This document shows positions 8,401-15,314 of a stretch of 15,314 nucleotides of DNA, one piece after another. The stretch's first letter is position 1; every line of letters begins with the position of its first letter. Origin of the DNA: Euperipatoides rowelli (Eukaryota; Onychophora; Udeonychophora; Euonychophora; Peripatopsidae); the NCBI GenBank assembly GCA_003024985.2, contig PXIH01S0010684.1. The stretch is one strand, 5' to 3'. The position numbers were made by a program, and so were the translations under genes. Below the pieces are notes generated by a model that saw only the letters and a program-made list of their open reading frames with translations, was not told where the DNA came from and ran no database searches.

Positions 8401-11400
8401 ATAAATAGGCTATTATTCTTAAAGAAAACTAAGCTACAATGAAAACATGAAAAAAAAAAATGTTGAAGAATTTTTTTTTTTTTACAAAAAAAAAAACCCT
8501 ACTACTTTAATATTTTTACCTTGAGATGGTATAGCCATTATGCCTTTAAGAGTATCAGAGGAATGAAAACGTTTTAGCTTCTGTCTAGTAATTTCCCTTA
8601 CTTGTAGAACATACTTTTCTAACCACAATTGACTATCTAACTGGAATTCTGAAAAGAAAATTACTTAGTAAAAAACATATTACAGGTAAATACTAATACA
8701 GTAAAGCTTCATCAAATTTTAGTTTTAAACCATCAGGAATTTAGAGGAAGATCTACATATACAGTATCTAAATTGTTTTGCATATATGCATCTTTCAAGA
8801 GTATTTTTTTTTAATATTGTATATAATTTGTAATGTTAATTAAGTTTTCATAGAACAATAATACATAAAGAAAATATAATGAAAGATAACTTTCTGACAA
8901 AACAAATCCACCAATATTGTTTTTAGATAAAATATTTTTTAACAGGTTCAGACAGGCCTGAAGTTTTCAAGTTGCATGTCCTGTAATTGGAGGAAGAAGA
9001 ATTGTTTATTAGAGCATAACATCCTTAATCAGTTAATACAATAAAAATAACAGAAAAGCCCTGACTGGAAAGACGGTGTTAACATTGTACAGGGTGGACT
9101 GAAACGTTGAAAGGCCATCGTCTTTCCAAATTCAGAAAAACATAAAATAATAATGAAAATAAAATGCTCACTGGAAAGGCAGCAGGCCTTTTCCAATAAA
9201 TAATAATATGCGAAGACAAAAATTTGTATGCACGCACTTTTTTATTTTTGGAGATGTAATCTGGGCCTCTGTTATGAGCCAGAGGGGCCAGTTACGGATT
9301 AGAACTTGTCCCTTGCTTATGGTGGCAAGAGCCAAGGCCTAATCTGATATTTTCCTTGCAGCAAGATGTTCGAGATACCCACCACAAAACCAAAGGCAGT
9401 TAGTGATAATAATCTGACATGAGAAAACAACTGACACAAGTTTGATTCATAATAAGAATCGTTTATTCTGAGAGACATGTGACAGACAAAATATTCATAA
9501 TAAGTATCTTTTCCCAAAATATGATAATTGCTAACAATGTTTATGTTTCTGACTTAGAATGGTGTGCTACTCCTAACTTAGGAAAGTCATTTCTTTCAGT
9601 GTGTGTGTGGCAGTAATTGGTGACAATAGTTCTTACCCCAAGGATTTGCAGACTTAGCTTTGATTAGTGAGGTTTCCACAACAGGCAGGCAATTATGTGG
9701 CTGGATTTGGCTAGTCTTCTGCAGCTTGGCAGAATTCTTCTTGGAGCTGCCCCTGGCATGGCAAGGTAGACTAAGCTTGTGCTTAGTTTTGTGGGAAATT
9801 CTTCTGAGCTTTTGCTCGGGCTATCTGTTGGATGTTACTGGGATTCACTCCCAGGCAGGATAACCTAGAACAATAGGAGAGGCAAGCATTTATACTATTA
9901 GCTTGCCACTCCTTAGGATTCAGGAGAANATTTTGGAACAATGAGCTTGCTGCCATTGGCCCATTGCTGACAAAATTAGCCAATAGCAGCAAAGCTGTAA
10001 GCCAATAAGGAAAGACATNAGNAATGCCTTCACATTAGTCTGTGCTTATGCTAATTAGTTGGGAGTAATTTTGGACAGGCTTTAGAACTGTCAGGTCTAA
10101 AGCCTGGAACACTAAGTCACGAAAGTTCGTTTTTTTGGCAAAGCTAATTATTTCTGGTACTGCACAGACATCATTGTAATAATTATTATTGTTAGTTATC
10201 AGGGTAGCACACCTTATTATTATTATTATATTTTATTACATAAAATATTATCGCTGGTATATTGTACATGTAGGCTATATAAAGTAGGTACTGTATATAC
10301 AGTATACAATATACAGTATCTTAGCCATTGGCTGAATATTGAACATTATGAACCTTATGATGATTAGTAATTATTATTATTATTATCAGGCAGAATATTC
10401 TGACTGTATGACTATATATTTATATAATAATAATAGTATTAAATATATAGCATAAGCTTATTACAGCTAAGTATTCAGTATGCTGTTGCTGAGGGCAAGC
10501 ATGTAAGAGAGCAGGGTTGCTTCTCCTATGGAGATGCAAATCTGGGCTGTTACAGAGATGCACACACAAATTAAATAAATGCATAACGAATTAATTAATA
10601 CCAACAGTAGCAGAATCACTCGCTTAATTTGTCTGTGATGCATTTATTTTTTTGTTTTTTTACATATGCTAATTATCAGAGATTTTAAATTTTATTTAAA
10701 TATATTTCTATTTTTTTTTATTATTAGCTTTCCTTTCTTAATTGATCGATAAGCAAAATTACAAGCTATTACGTTCGTTATAGCTTTAGTTAGTGTAACG
10801 GGTTAATTAGCTTTTTCCCCCCTATTATGAATTTGACTGTAAATACAAAATTTCTGTTTGATCCTACTTCCTAACATGCTTTTTCAAGATTGGTGGTTAA
10901 ATTATTAGTTTATGAAAAATAGTGGATTAATCCTTTCATTCCAAAACATTTTTGTAGTCATTTCCATGTTCCTTAAGTGACATTCAATGACTGATTGTTA
11001 ATAATGATTTAATCATCATAATGACTGAAGAGGCAAGTGGATTAGGCTAAGCTGGTATGTTACAATCAAGACATTTAGAAAAAAATTAGTTTAAAAATGT
11101 TTACTCTGTACATACAATCTATATCATCGCATAAATTTTAAAATAGTTAGTAGGCTCTCAGAATAAAGGTGATGTAACACATTGGCACATAACACCTTCA
11201 TCAATGTAAACAAATTTTTTTTCTTATTGTCACATACCACTTTTATCCACTTCATTAAAATACACATTTCTACAACCTTTTTTTAATAAAAGCATCATTA
11301 CAATTGCTATTGAAACTACAAGGAAATATAAAATTTCATTAATTACTTGGGTGAAGGATAATGGGATTTTGTTATTGTAAACTTAGGAATGTGTAATACT

Positions 11401-14400
11401 ATGATAAAAAGAAAATAAAGTGTTCATATGACAGAATAAATAATTGTTATTATTCGGGGAATAATATAGCTGAGGAAATAAAAATATGTTTACCTGATTG
11501 TATAGCAGGTTCTTTATAAACTGAACCAGCAATTTCAGTTTTTGGACAAATATTATTTAATTTAGAATATATTTCTTCCTTCACCAGTTGAAGTAATGAG
11601 GTCAAGCCACCTAAACAAATGGTATCATCGGGCTTCTTTTTAACTAGGAAAAAAGAAATGAATGAAATTTTTTAAGTGAGGTTAGGGTTATCTCTATTTT
11701 GTTATACATTTATCTATCCATTGATTTACTTTACTTTTTAAAATGTAAAGGATGCAGACTTTTCTTAAGAGCTGAGCTGTCTTTTTGCGAAATTAAAAGA
11801 CAATCAATTTAATAAAAAAAAAACCATATTTTTAAAAGGTAAAACAAAAATGTAACAATTAAGTGAAAATCCTACCATATTCTAGAAAGTGGCAATGTAC
11901 AGTAGTATTATGTTTTTGACAAATTTTATTTATTTTTAATAGTGCTGGTCGACTCTACTTGAATGTCATTTAAAAATTTACACTAAGAAACGAACATATG
12001 ACATTTTTTTAGAAGCTCTTAGGAAGTGTAAACTATATAAAATCTTATTAGGCATCGTAATACAAAGCAAAATATTTTAGAAATTTGATTTACAGTATAT
12101 GTTTACCTAAGATTTCTTCTAAAACAGCAGACTGCAAATCTAATAATTTTAGAAATGCTTCAAAATTTCCAACTCTGGGAAGAATATTTAAAATTTGTGT
12201 GATGTCGGAAACATTAGCATTATTAATAATCTTAGGATTTACTGATGTCAGAAAATGAGCCACCGATCCATCCAGTTCCTCAGCAGAGTGCAACATAATG
12301 GCTACATATTCATATTTCTCATCTTTAGTGATCAGAAAATGACGTTCTTCAACATGACCCTGAAATTTCTTGGAAATAACTAAAAAAGAAACAAGAATGA
12401 GAAAAAATAAATTAATACTAGCTTTTCTTTCTGTTTAATTAGTTCTACTGTATTTCTAAATTCAAAAGCTTAAAAAACACGTTCAAGAGATACACTACAT
12501 AATAGCCTATATAAATACAAATATTATAGATTAATTAAAATAAACTTCCAAACCAGAAAAAAAAAAAATCAAAGTTATCATACCATTGTATGTATAATAC
12601 CGTAGAAGGGAGCCACACCAAATAAGTGCACCACCCTTATTTCTCGGTCAAAGTTAGACAAATTGCACAATTATTAATCAAATGTTCTGTCCCCACATTT
12701 AAAACTTTTTATCACTCTGAAAGAAATCCAAGCTGTGCCATTAGTTGCTACCTCATCTAAGGTTCAGGAGAGCATTTCCATTTAAATGAAATAAGTGTGC
12801 CATTTTGAAATACAGTCTTTTAAAGAATTCTGATTCTAGCCAAACAAGTGCACCTGGGCAATTTTGCAGTGCATTGTGGTAAATCTAAGGTTCATTAACA
12901 TGGTGCAGAACAAGGGCACTACTCCCCCCCCCCCCCCCCATGAATGAATGCTAAGTGAGCATGTACACTTGATCGGCGGCATTCTACGGTAATTAAGTTA
13001 AAGTTACTAACAAATTCTTAATGACTGTAATTTCAAATCTAACTGAAAGAAAGCAATAAACAGTGTGTCAAACAATTATAGCTCAAAGATAAAACCTCCT
13101 CCCTCTTAAGATAAAAATCTGGGAAACAACCTACAGCTAACAGGAAAACTTTAAAAGAAAATATTTTAATGTACACAACATTCTTTTTATATACCACTAT
13201 ATTAAAATATTTTATTTTAAATTGTTCTCATTATCTACTTTATATAAAGCTTTATAATATAACCTGGTTATTTGAGAAATGTTCAAAGAAATCAAAATGA
13301 TTTTTTTGGAAAATTAGAGAACAGTCAAAATTTTAAACAGGACTGTGATGACAGAAAGCAGGTGGCCATAAAAATTTTAGTGGAGGAGTTATAAAAAATA
13401 GATGTAAATGTTAGAAATATTTTAAGTTNNNAGATTAAGGATCATTTATTGTGCATAGCATTAGAAAGTCAACACTATATATTATAACAGTATGGTACCA
13501 AAAAAGAGCTCCCTAGGTACTATTTGTAAGCATATATGGTGTGAAACCAGAATCAATACTACACATGTTTTCAAAGTGGGTAAATTTTAATAGGTTAACT
13601 AAAATCATTTAGTGGTATTTCAAACCTGTAGACATCAAGTTTAAACCTGTGAAAATATTAATTAAGAATGTAAGAAATCAGTTTAACCTGAAGAAACTCC
13701 GGGATTTCCTTCCTCACATATAGTCATCATCCAATTTTCAAAGCTGAATGAATTAGTTTCTGGATTTAAAATTTGTTCTTCAATGAACTGCAACTTGACT
13801 ATACAACAATTCTGCAAAGAATATAAATAACAGTATATTCTAGTCAGCCTATAACATGATTGATACAGTGTTGCTAGTCTATTTTAAAAGCCTTAAATAA
13901 ACCTAGGAGAATTGTAATAGGGTTAAAAGCCCACCCAAAATATTACAGAAGGTGAGAAGGGGTAGACATATGGTTGAATGGGCCAAATATGAATAACCAA
14001 AATGTAATAAAAACAACATGTTTGATATAAATAAGTGTAAATGTAGAAAAATACATATCTATAAATGTTGTACTATATAATGCTTCTGGTACCACAGAAG
14101 CACTACAGCTTAAATAAAGGCAGCTTGAAACAAAACTGGCAGGTAGAAATTAAAATACTTTTTTCTGGTTCTATTGTAATAGGTACTTTATCAAAAAAAA
14201 AACTCTTTCGTAACTATAACAGTTAAACACTGATTTGAGGGGACTTCTAGCCTAGAGGAATACAGCTCACTAGTTTACAATCCGAAAACGAATAAAATAA
14301 ATAACATTACAAATAATTGTTCGCTAGAGGGTCTATCCTCTAATATGCAACAAAGTAATGTTTCACGTGTATGCTGCTGCTGATATTGGGAGAAGCACAC

Positions 14401-14810
14401 ATGCGAATTACAAACGATGAATAATTAACTAATTAATCAGCACGTTCAAGTGGTTTGAGTATTTCAAGAGTTAATTAGATTCAATAAACTGCCATGTTAC
14501 TCTAATACCACTTTTATGAAGCATTAGTTTCGTAAATGTCATATTAAGAAAATAATTAAACCTTGAAATAACCTTATACACTTGAAAGAACCAATTAATA
14601 TTTAATACTAAACAATAAAATAAAACCGTCCGTTATCCCCCCCCCCCTGAAAAAATTTGGACTCCAAATTTCTATCATGATCTGGGTGTTAAATCAATGT
14701 TCAAAAGAGGGGGGGGGGGTCAAAGTCCAAGGACCCACCTGCTCAGCAATGCTGCAAATGTTCCTAATAGTGGTGAGGGAAGCTTGCTTCCGCTGTCCCT
14801 CTTTCTCCAT
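5342..14810 (-). CDS. Spliced protein-coding gene of unknown function, 5' part (six exons, 279 codons, 3' end not found)
   Basis: Six exons join as 14810-14739, 13811-13688, 12379-12107, 11643-11494, 8648-8520 and 5430-5342 on the minus strand. Each internal boundary has AG at the acceptor and GT at the donor, most acceptors follow a pyrimidine tract, and the phases (0,1,1,1,1,0) fit without a stop. That is hard to obtain by chance in such AT-rich DNA. The product is about 279 residues so far. It is rich in Leu, Ile, Glu and Lys, with predicted helices around residues 90-112, 122-157, 165-180 and 208-235. I see no signal peptide, membrane segment, zinc ligands or nucleotide-binding motif, so a soluble helical scaffold is an inference. 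Introns are 927, 1308, 463, 2845 and 3089 bp. I do not recognise the family. Confidence is high for a real gene and low for any function. Confidence 0.85.
5931..5987. repeat. Imperfect 24 bp inverted repeat, possible foldback core
   Basis: Arms at 5931-5954 and 5964-5987 match at 21 of 24 positions around a 9-base AT-rich loop. The three mismatches are transitions, and two of them change a CpG to TpG or CpA. The arms read TTAATGT(C/T)GGGAT outwards to inwards. It may be the remains of a small palindromic element. Confidence 0.6.
6328..6583. repeat. Diverged direct repeat, copy 1 (pairs with 8176-8354)
   Basis: It shares with 8176-8354 an almost identical core, TATCTGCACAGAGCTCGATC and onward to TTTTACTTAGTTA. 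It then shares CAAAGTTCTAATAAAA, AGTTTTATGACA, AAAATTCCAG and finally TATTTTACAGTGAG. Copy 1 has about 60 extra bases after the core (roughly 6392-6455) and longer A runs. Both copies lie in intron 5 in the same orientation, consistent with a dispersed repeat family or an old local duplication. Confidence 0.75.
6815..6861. repeat. Hairpin with perfect 12 bp arms
   Basis: GGACCTTATCTT (6815-6826) and AAGATAAGGTCC (6850-6861) are exact reverse complements separated by 23 bases. A related phrase, AAAAGGAACCTTATC, lies nearby at about 6617. Its function is unknown. Confidence 0.7.
7270..7835 (-). pseudogene. Possible decayed transposase N-terminal region (piggyBac-like?)
   Basis: Read on the minus strand from about 7813, one frame gives an acidic Ser/Asp segment (VIAELFSNSSSDIEDL). 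After frame changes there follow SDKSDSEKTTG, a basic patch (SDSKRQKKSKRP near 7580) and, near 7270-7310, a segment with QFQWRVKEQAPPSPF. An acidic Ser-rich start, then basic residues, then an F-x-W...P..PF segment is the layout seen at the start of many piggyBac-derived transposases. Several stops and frameshifts interrupt it and no catalytic domain follows. The order of composition is suggestive, but the evidence is by eye and weak. Confidence 0.22.
7975..8056. repeat. Two-copy tandem repeat, 50 bp period
   Basis: TTTGCCAACCAACTATTATA (from 7975) through TAATTG (8006) is repeated as TTTGCCAACTCACATTTATA (from 8025) through TAATTG (8056), with several substitutions. A still weaker third similarity, ACAATGTAATAATAATATTG, precedes it near 7927. 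Confidence 0.5.
8116..8167. repeat. Perfect 23 bp inverted repeat with 6-base loop
   Basis: The arms 8116-8138 and 8145-8167 are exact reverse complements, reading outwards through AAAGTCAAT and ending in ATAATAATAAT-type sequence. The loop is ATAGGA. It abuts copy 2 of the 6328/8176 repeat, so it could be the palindromic end of that element or an independent young foldback. Confidence 0.85.
8176..8354. repeat. Diverged direct repeat, copy 2 (pairs with 6328-6583)
   Basis: This is the shorter copy of the pair described at 6328-6583. It lacks the ~60-base insert and the long A runs. It starts at GACAAAACAATAAC and ends at TATTTTACAGTGAG. The shared core TCTGCACAGAGCTCGATC is identical in both copies. 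Confidence 0.75.
8520..8648 (-). CDS. Exon 5 (residues 207-249 plus one base)
   Basis: The exon has 129 bases with acceptor CTTTTCAG|AA and donor TCTCAAG|GTAAAA, phase 1 to phase 1. It encodes a long basic amphipathic helix (WLEKYVLQVREITRQKLKRF) followed by a Ser- and Gly-containing turn. Like exons 3 and 4 it is symmetrical (a multiple of three). It sits just upstream, in gene direction, of the large repeat-rich intron 5. Confidence 0.83.
9066..9195. repeat. TGGAAAG-based inverted repeats
   Basis: TGGAAAGACG at 9066-9075 pairs with CGTCTTTCCA at 9119-9128. A second hairpin follows: TGGAAAGGC at 9172-9180, a 4-base loop, then GGCCTTTTCCA at 9185-9195. The four related words in 130 bp suggest the structured end of a mobile element, perhaps linked to the LTR-like block immediately to the right. 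Confidence 0.45.
9240..10112 (-). mobile_element. LTR-like block with promoter and polyadenylation signals (possible solo LTR)
   Basis: On the minus strand the block reads in order: three CCAAT-type boxes (plus-strand positions 10002-10006, 9980-9984 and 9955-9959), a TATAAA box (9894-9889) about 60 bp after the last one, and an AATAAA signal (9467-9462). This is the order of signals in a retroviral-type LTR. GC content is higher than in the flanks, and three isolated N bases (9929, 10019, 10022) are typical of collapsed repeats. A TG start at about 10112 is possible. I could not identify the CA end, the target duplication or a primer-binding site, and no gag or pol is present. Other repeat classes remain possible. 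Confidence 0.38.
10076..10106. repeat. Hairpin with perfect 11 bp arms
   Basis: CAGGCTTTAGA (10076-10086) and TCTAAAGCCTG (10096-10106) are exact reverse complements around a 9-base loop. It lies at the right edge of the LTR-like block and may mark its end. Confidence 0.75.
10289..10304. repeat. Perfect 16 bp palindrome TACTGTATATACAGTA
   Basis: The self-complementary word is followed by two more ACAGTAT words within 16 bases. It is the strongest example of an ACAGTAT/ATACTGT word that recurs through the window. Confidence 0.9.
11494..11643 (-). CDS. Exon 4 (residues 157-206 plus one base)
   Basis: The exon has 150 bases with acceptor TTTTCCTAG|TT and donor AATCAG|GTAAAC, phase 1 to phase 1. 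It encodes a Lys-rich start (KKKPDD), then a helix containing LTSLLQLVKEEIYSKL, then a polar linker with two Cys residues overall. The exon length is a multiple of three with equal phases, so skipping it would keep the frame. It lies between the 463 bp intron 3 and the 2845 bp intron 4. Confidence 0.85.
11644..12106 (-). other. Intron 3 (463 bp)
   Basis: The shortest intron of the gene has donor GTAAAC and acceptor TTTTTTCCTAG. The content is AT-rich with no recognisable repeat or gene. Confidence 0.75.
12107..12379 (-). CDS. Exon 3 (residues 66-156 plus one base), the longest exon
   Basis: The exon has 273 bases with acceptor TTTTTTAG|TT and donor CTTAG|GTAAAC, entering and leaving in phase 1. 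It encodes about 91 residues with regularly spaced Leu, Ile and Phe (for example ITQILNILPRV and FEAFLKLLDLQSAVLEEIL), typical of stacked amphipathic helices. HEAT-like or CATCHR-like folds would look like this, but no family motif is visible. An internal ATG at 12296 is not needed as a start because the frame stays open back to the acceptor. Confidence 0.85.
12598..12991. mobile_element. TA-flanked element with short terminal inverted repeats (MITE candidate)
   Basis: TACCGTAGAA at 12598-12607 is matched by its reverse complement TTCTACGGTA at 12982-12991. If the outer TA is the target duplication, the terminal repeats are CCGTAGAA and the element is 390 bp. Inside are three related words (AATAAGTGCACC, AATAAGTGTGCC, ACAAGTGCACC near 12621, 12789 and 12843), a repeated CTAAGGTTCA (near 12758 and 12886) and a 16-base C run. 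The GC content differs from the flanks, supporting a discrete insertion. The short terminal repeats leave room for chance. Confidence 0.5.
12924..12939. repeat. Run of 16 C bases
   Basis: The longest C homopolymer in the window lies inside the TIR element in intron 2. It reads as 16 G in the transcript of the minus-strand gene and could form quadruplex-like structure. Its length is likely variable. Confidence 0.9.
13688..13811 (-). CDS. Exon 2 (codons 25-65 plus one base)
   Basis: The exon has 124 bases and is open in phase 0 from acceptor TTTGCAG|AAT to donor TTCAG|GTTAAA. It encodes a Cys-Cys containing start (NCCIVKLQFIEEQ) and a segment with NWMMTICEEG. The last base joins TT of exon 3 to make a Val codon (residue 66). 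The donor is the weakest of the set (GTTAAA). Intron 1, before it, is 927 bp. Confidence 0.8.
14076..14361. repeat. ~280 bp direct repeat, copy 1 (in intron 1)
   Basis: It starts at TATAATGCTTCTGG and ends at AACAAAGTAATGT. It matches 15006-15284 along its whole length, with many identical blocks such as ACTATAACAGTTAAACACTG and AGAGGGTCTATCCTCTAATA. By eye the identity is roughly 85 percent, with small indels. It contains the small hairpins CTTCTGGTACCACAGAAG and TAGAGGGTCTATCCTCTA. The family is not recognised. Confidence 0.9.
14637..14719. repeat. Paired C11 and G11 tracts close to the first 5' splice site
   Basis: Eleven C bases (14637-14647) and eleven G bases (14709-14719) are separated by 61 bases, 19 bases into intron 1. 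In the minus-strand pre-mRNA they read C11 then G11 and could pair perfectly. A second pair, TTGGACT (14657-14663) and AGTCCAA (14724-14730), crosses it, so both cannot form in a simple nested stem. Confidence 0.6.
14739..14810 (-). CDS. Exon 1, initiator exon (codons 1-24)
   Basis: The ATG at 14810-14808 has G at -3 and G at +4, a good start context. Twenty-four codons (MEKEGQRKQ... ending SIAEQ) run to CAG|GTGGGT at 14738, in phase 0. That matches the phase-0 start of exon 2. The N-terminus is short, charged and has no signal peptide. The frame stays open upstream of this ATG to a TAA near 14882 but holds no earlier in-frame ATG, so this start is preferred. The exon lies in the only CpG-rich part of the window, as expected for a promoter-proximal exon. 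Confidence 0.75.
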
Positions 14811-14850
14811 GACCGTCTCCGCTTCCACCGTCACAACTCCAGTAGACCAT
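14764..14850 (-). CDS. Upstream ORF of 28 codons overlapping the main start codon
   Basis: An ATG at 14850-14848 has G at -3 and G at +4. It opens a 28-codon frame, different from the main one, that runs past the main ATG (14810) and stops at TAG 14766-14764. If the mRNA starts upstream of 14850, ribosomes would meet this strong start first, which would lower translation of the main protein. Whether it is in the mRNA depends on the unknown transcription start. Confidence 0.4.
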   Translation of the reverse strand: MVYWSCDGGSGDGHGERGTAEASFPHHY

Positions 14851-15005
14851 TCCTCTCTAGCGGAAACGATCGCAGATGATTAAAGACAATTGCAGCACAT
14901 GCCGCGGACAAAGTGACTTACCTGGATTGATAGATGTCACCTTCTCAGCTTCCAGGCAGTGCCCCCGGCATGCTTGCTTAACAATTCCTCTTGTCGGAGA
15001 GCCAT
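14811..15005 (-). promoter_or_regulatory. CpG-rich 5' leader and likely promoter of the minus-strand gene
   Basis: Eleven CpG dinucleotides fall in about 270 bases (14739-15005), while CpG is scarce elsewhere in the window. Together with the ATG exon this marks a promoter region. No TATA box stands out. A perfect-consensus donor (CCAG|GTAAGT, junction at 14921/14922) and a possible acceptor (CTAG|AGAGG, exon from 14856) would define a 65 bp leader intron. That is much shorter than the gene's other introns, so it is only a possibility. The transcription start cannot be placed from sequence alone. Confidence 0.5.
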
Positions 15006-15284
15006 TATAATGCTTCTGGTACCACAGAAGCACTACAGGTGATATAAAAGCAGCTTGAAACAAAACTGTCAGGTAGAAATTAAAATATTTATTCTGTTCT
15101 ATTGTAATACTTTAAACAAAAATTATTCTCCGCAACTATAACAGTTAAACACTGTGTTGAGGGGACATCGAGCCTAGAGGAATACAGGCCTCTAGCTTAC
15201 AATCAGAAAATGAATAAAATAAATATTATTACAGATAATTGTTTGCTAGAGGGTCTATCCTCTAATATGCGAACAAAGTAATGT
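15006..15284. repeat. ~280 bp direct repeat, copy 2 (upstream of the gene)
   Basis: This is the second copy of the repeat at 14076-14361, in the same orientation, beginning exactly at TATAATGCTTC and ending at AACAAAGTAATGT. Just right of it, CTTCTGGCGAAGCCTACAG (about 15289) resembles the start of the repeat (CTTCTGGTACCACAGAAGCACTACAG in two parts), so a further partial unit may follow beyond the window. Confidence 0.9.
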
Positions 15285-15314
15285 AGACTTCTGGCGAAGC
15301 CTACAGAATGAAAT

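Larger units (their letters stand above)
5431..8519 (-). other. Intron 5 (3089 bp), repeat-rich
   Basis: This is the interval between the donor of exon 5 and the acceptor of exon 6. It contains an imperfect palindrome (5931-5987), both copies of a diverged direct repeat (6328-6583, 8176-8354), a hairpin (6815-6861), a possible transposase remnant on the minus strand (7270-7835), a 50 bp tandem repeat (7975-8056) and a perfect 23 bp inverted repeat (8116-8167). No further exon is needed for the reading frame. Confidence 0.7.
8649..11493 (-). other. Intron 4 (2845 bp)
   Basis: This is the interval between the donor of exon 4 and the acceptor of exon 5. The centre (about 9040-10110) is clearly more GC-rich than its surroundings and carries LTR-like signals. 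The right part holds ATT/TTA microsatellites (about 10215 and 10370) and a 16 bp palindrome at 10289-10304. No exon is missing from the frame here. Confidence 0.7.
12380..13687 (-). other. Intron 2 (1308 bp)
   Basis: This is the interval between the donor of exon 2 and the acceptor of exon 3. It contains the TA-flanked TIR element at 12598-12991 and a three-base assembly gap (NNN, 13429-13431). The rest is AT-rich without recognisable genes. Confidence 0.75.
13812..14738 (-). other. Intron 1 (927 bp)
   Basis: This is the interval between the donor of exon 1 (GTGGGT) and the acceptor of exon 2 (TTTGCAG). It holds the first copy of the ~280 bp direct repeat (14076-14361), the paired C11 and G11 tracts (14637-14647, 14709-14719) and an 8 bp hairpin AAATTTGG/CCAAATTT (14653-14660/14664-14671). 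Confidence 0.7.

Noticed and set aside
9317-9992. Open frames within 9317-9992 on both strands as genes
   Set aside because: They sit inside the LTR-like block, are short, and one contains an ambiguous base. No protein motif is visible.
5342-14810. Naming the gene after a Golgi-tethering (COG-type) or DNA-repair helical protein
   Set aside because: Parts of exons 3 and 5 faintly recall such helical families, but I see no diagnostic motif and cannot run a search, so no symbol is given.
14677-14883. Plus-strand open frames over the promoter (14677-14883 and 14697-14879)
   Set aside because: They lie antisense to the initiator exon and the CpG-rich leader and run through the G11 tract. They have no splice or codon evidence of their own.
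14857-15063. Minus-strand open frame 14857-15063 as the true N-terminus
   Set aside because: It crosses the end of the direct repeat and its frame does not join the phase of the later exons. The MEKEG start at 14810 fits phase 0 exactly. A 5' non-coding exon ending at 14922 remains possible.

Overview
This is eukaryotic nuclear DNA, almost certainly from an invertebrate animal. It is strongly AT-rich by eye (not counted) and full of A/T runs and simple repeats. It has short N gaps at 9929, 10019, 10022 and 13429-13431. It carries one intron-containing gene and many decayed transposable-element pieces. No bacterial operon, tRNA, rRNA or CRISPR array is visible. Frequent ACAGTAT and TAGGCCTA-like words made me think of arthropods, perhaps crustaceans, but that is a weak impression.

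The main content is the 5' half of a minus-strand protein gene. Six coding exons join in one open frame with canonical GT-AG introns: 14810-14739, 13811-13688, 12379-12107, 11643-11494, 8648-8520 and 5430-5342. Together they encode about 279 residues starting at an ATG in good context. The product looks all-helical, leucine-rich and cytosolic or nuclear. I do not recognise the family. Exon 6 ends in a good donor in phase 0, so the gene should continue leftwards, but I found no convincing further exon in 1-5300.

The promoter side (about 14740-15005) is the only CpG-rich stretch. It holds the first exon and a strong upstream ORF that overlaps the main start. It lies between two direct copies of a ~280 bp repeat (14076-14361 and 15006-15284), one in intron 1 and one upstream.

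The introns and the left third hold mobile-element debris. From left to right: a 372 bp TA-flanked foldback element (208-579); one hAT-like end (1612-1756); a piggyBac-type MITE with TTAA flanks (3939-4180); a diverged repeat pair (6328-6583 and 8176-8354) in intron 5; a possible decayed transposase start on the minus strand (about 7270-7835); an LTR-like block with CCAAT, TATA and AATAAA signals in order on the minus strand (about 9240-10112) in intron 4; and a TA-flanked TIR element with a 16-base C run (12598-12991) in intron 2.

I found no new multi-gene system. The best leads are the unidentified gene, its repeat-flanked promoter with a uORF, the paired C11/G11 tracts next to the first 5' splice site, and the same-strand LTR-like promoter inside the gene.
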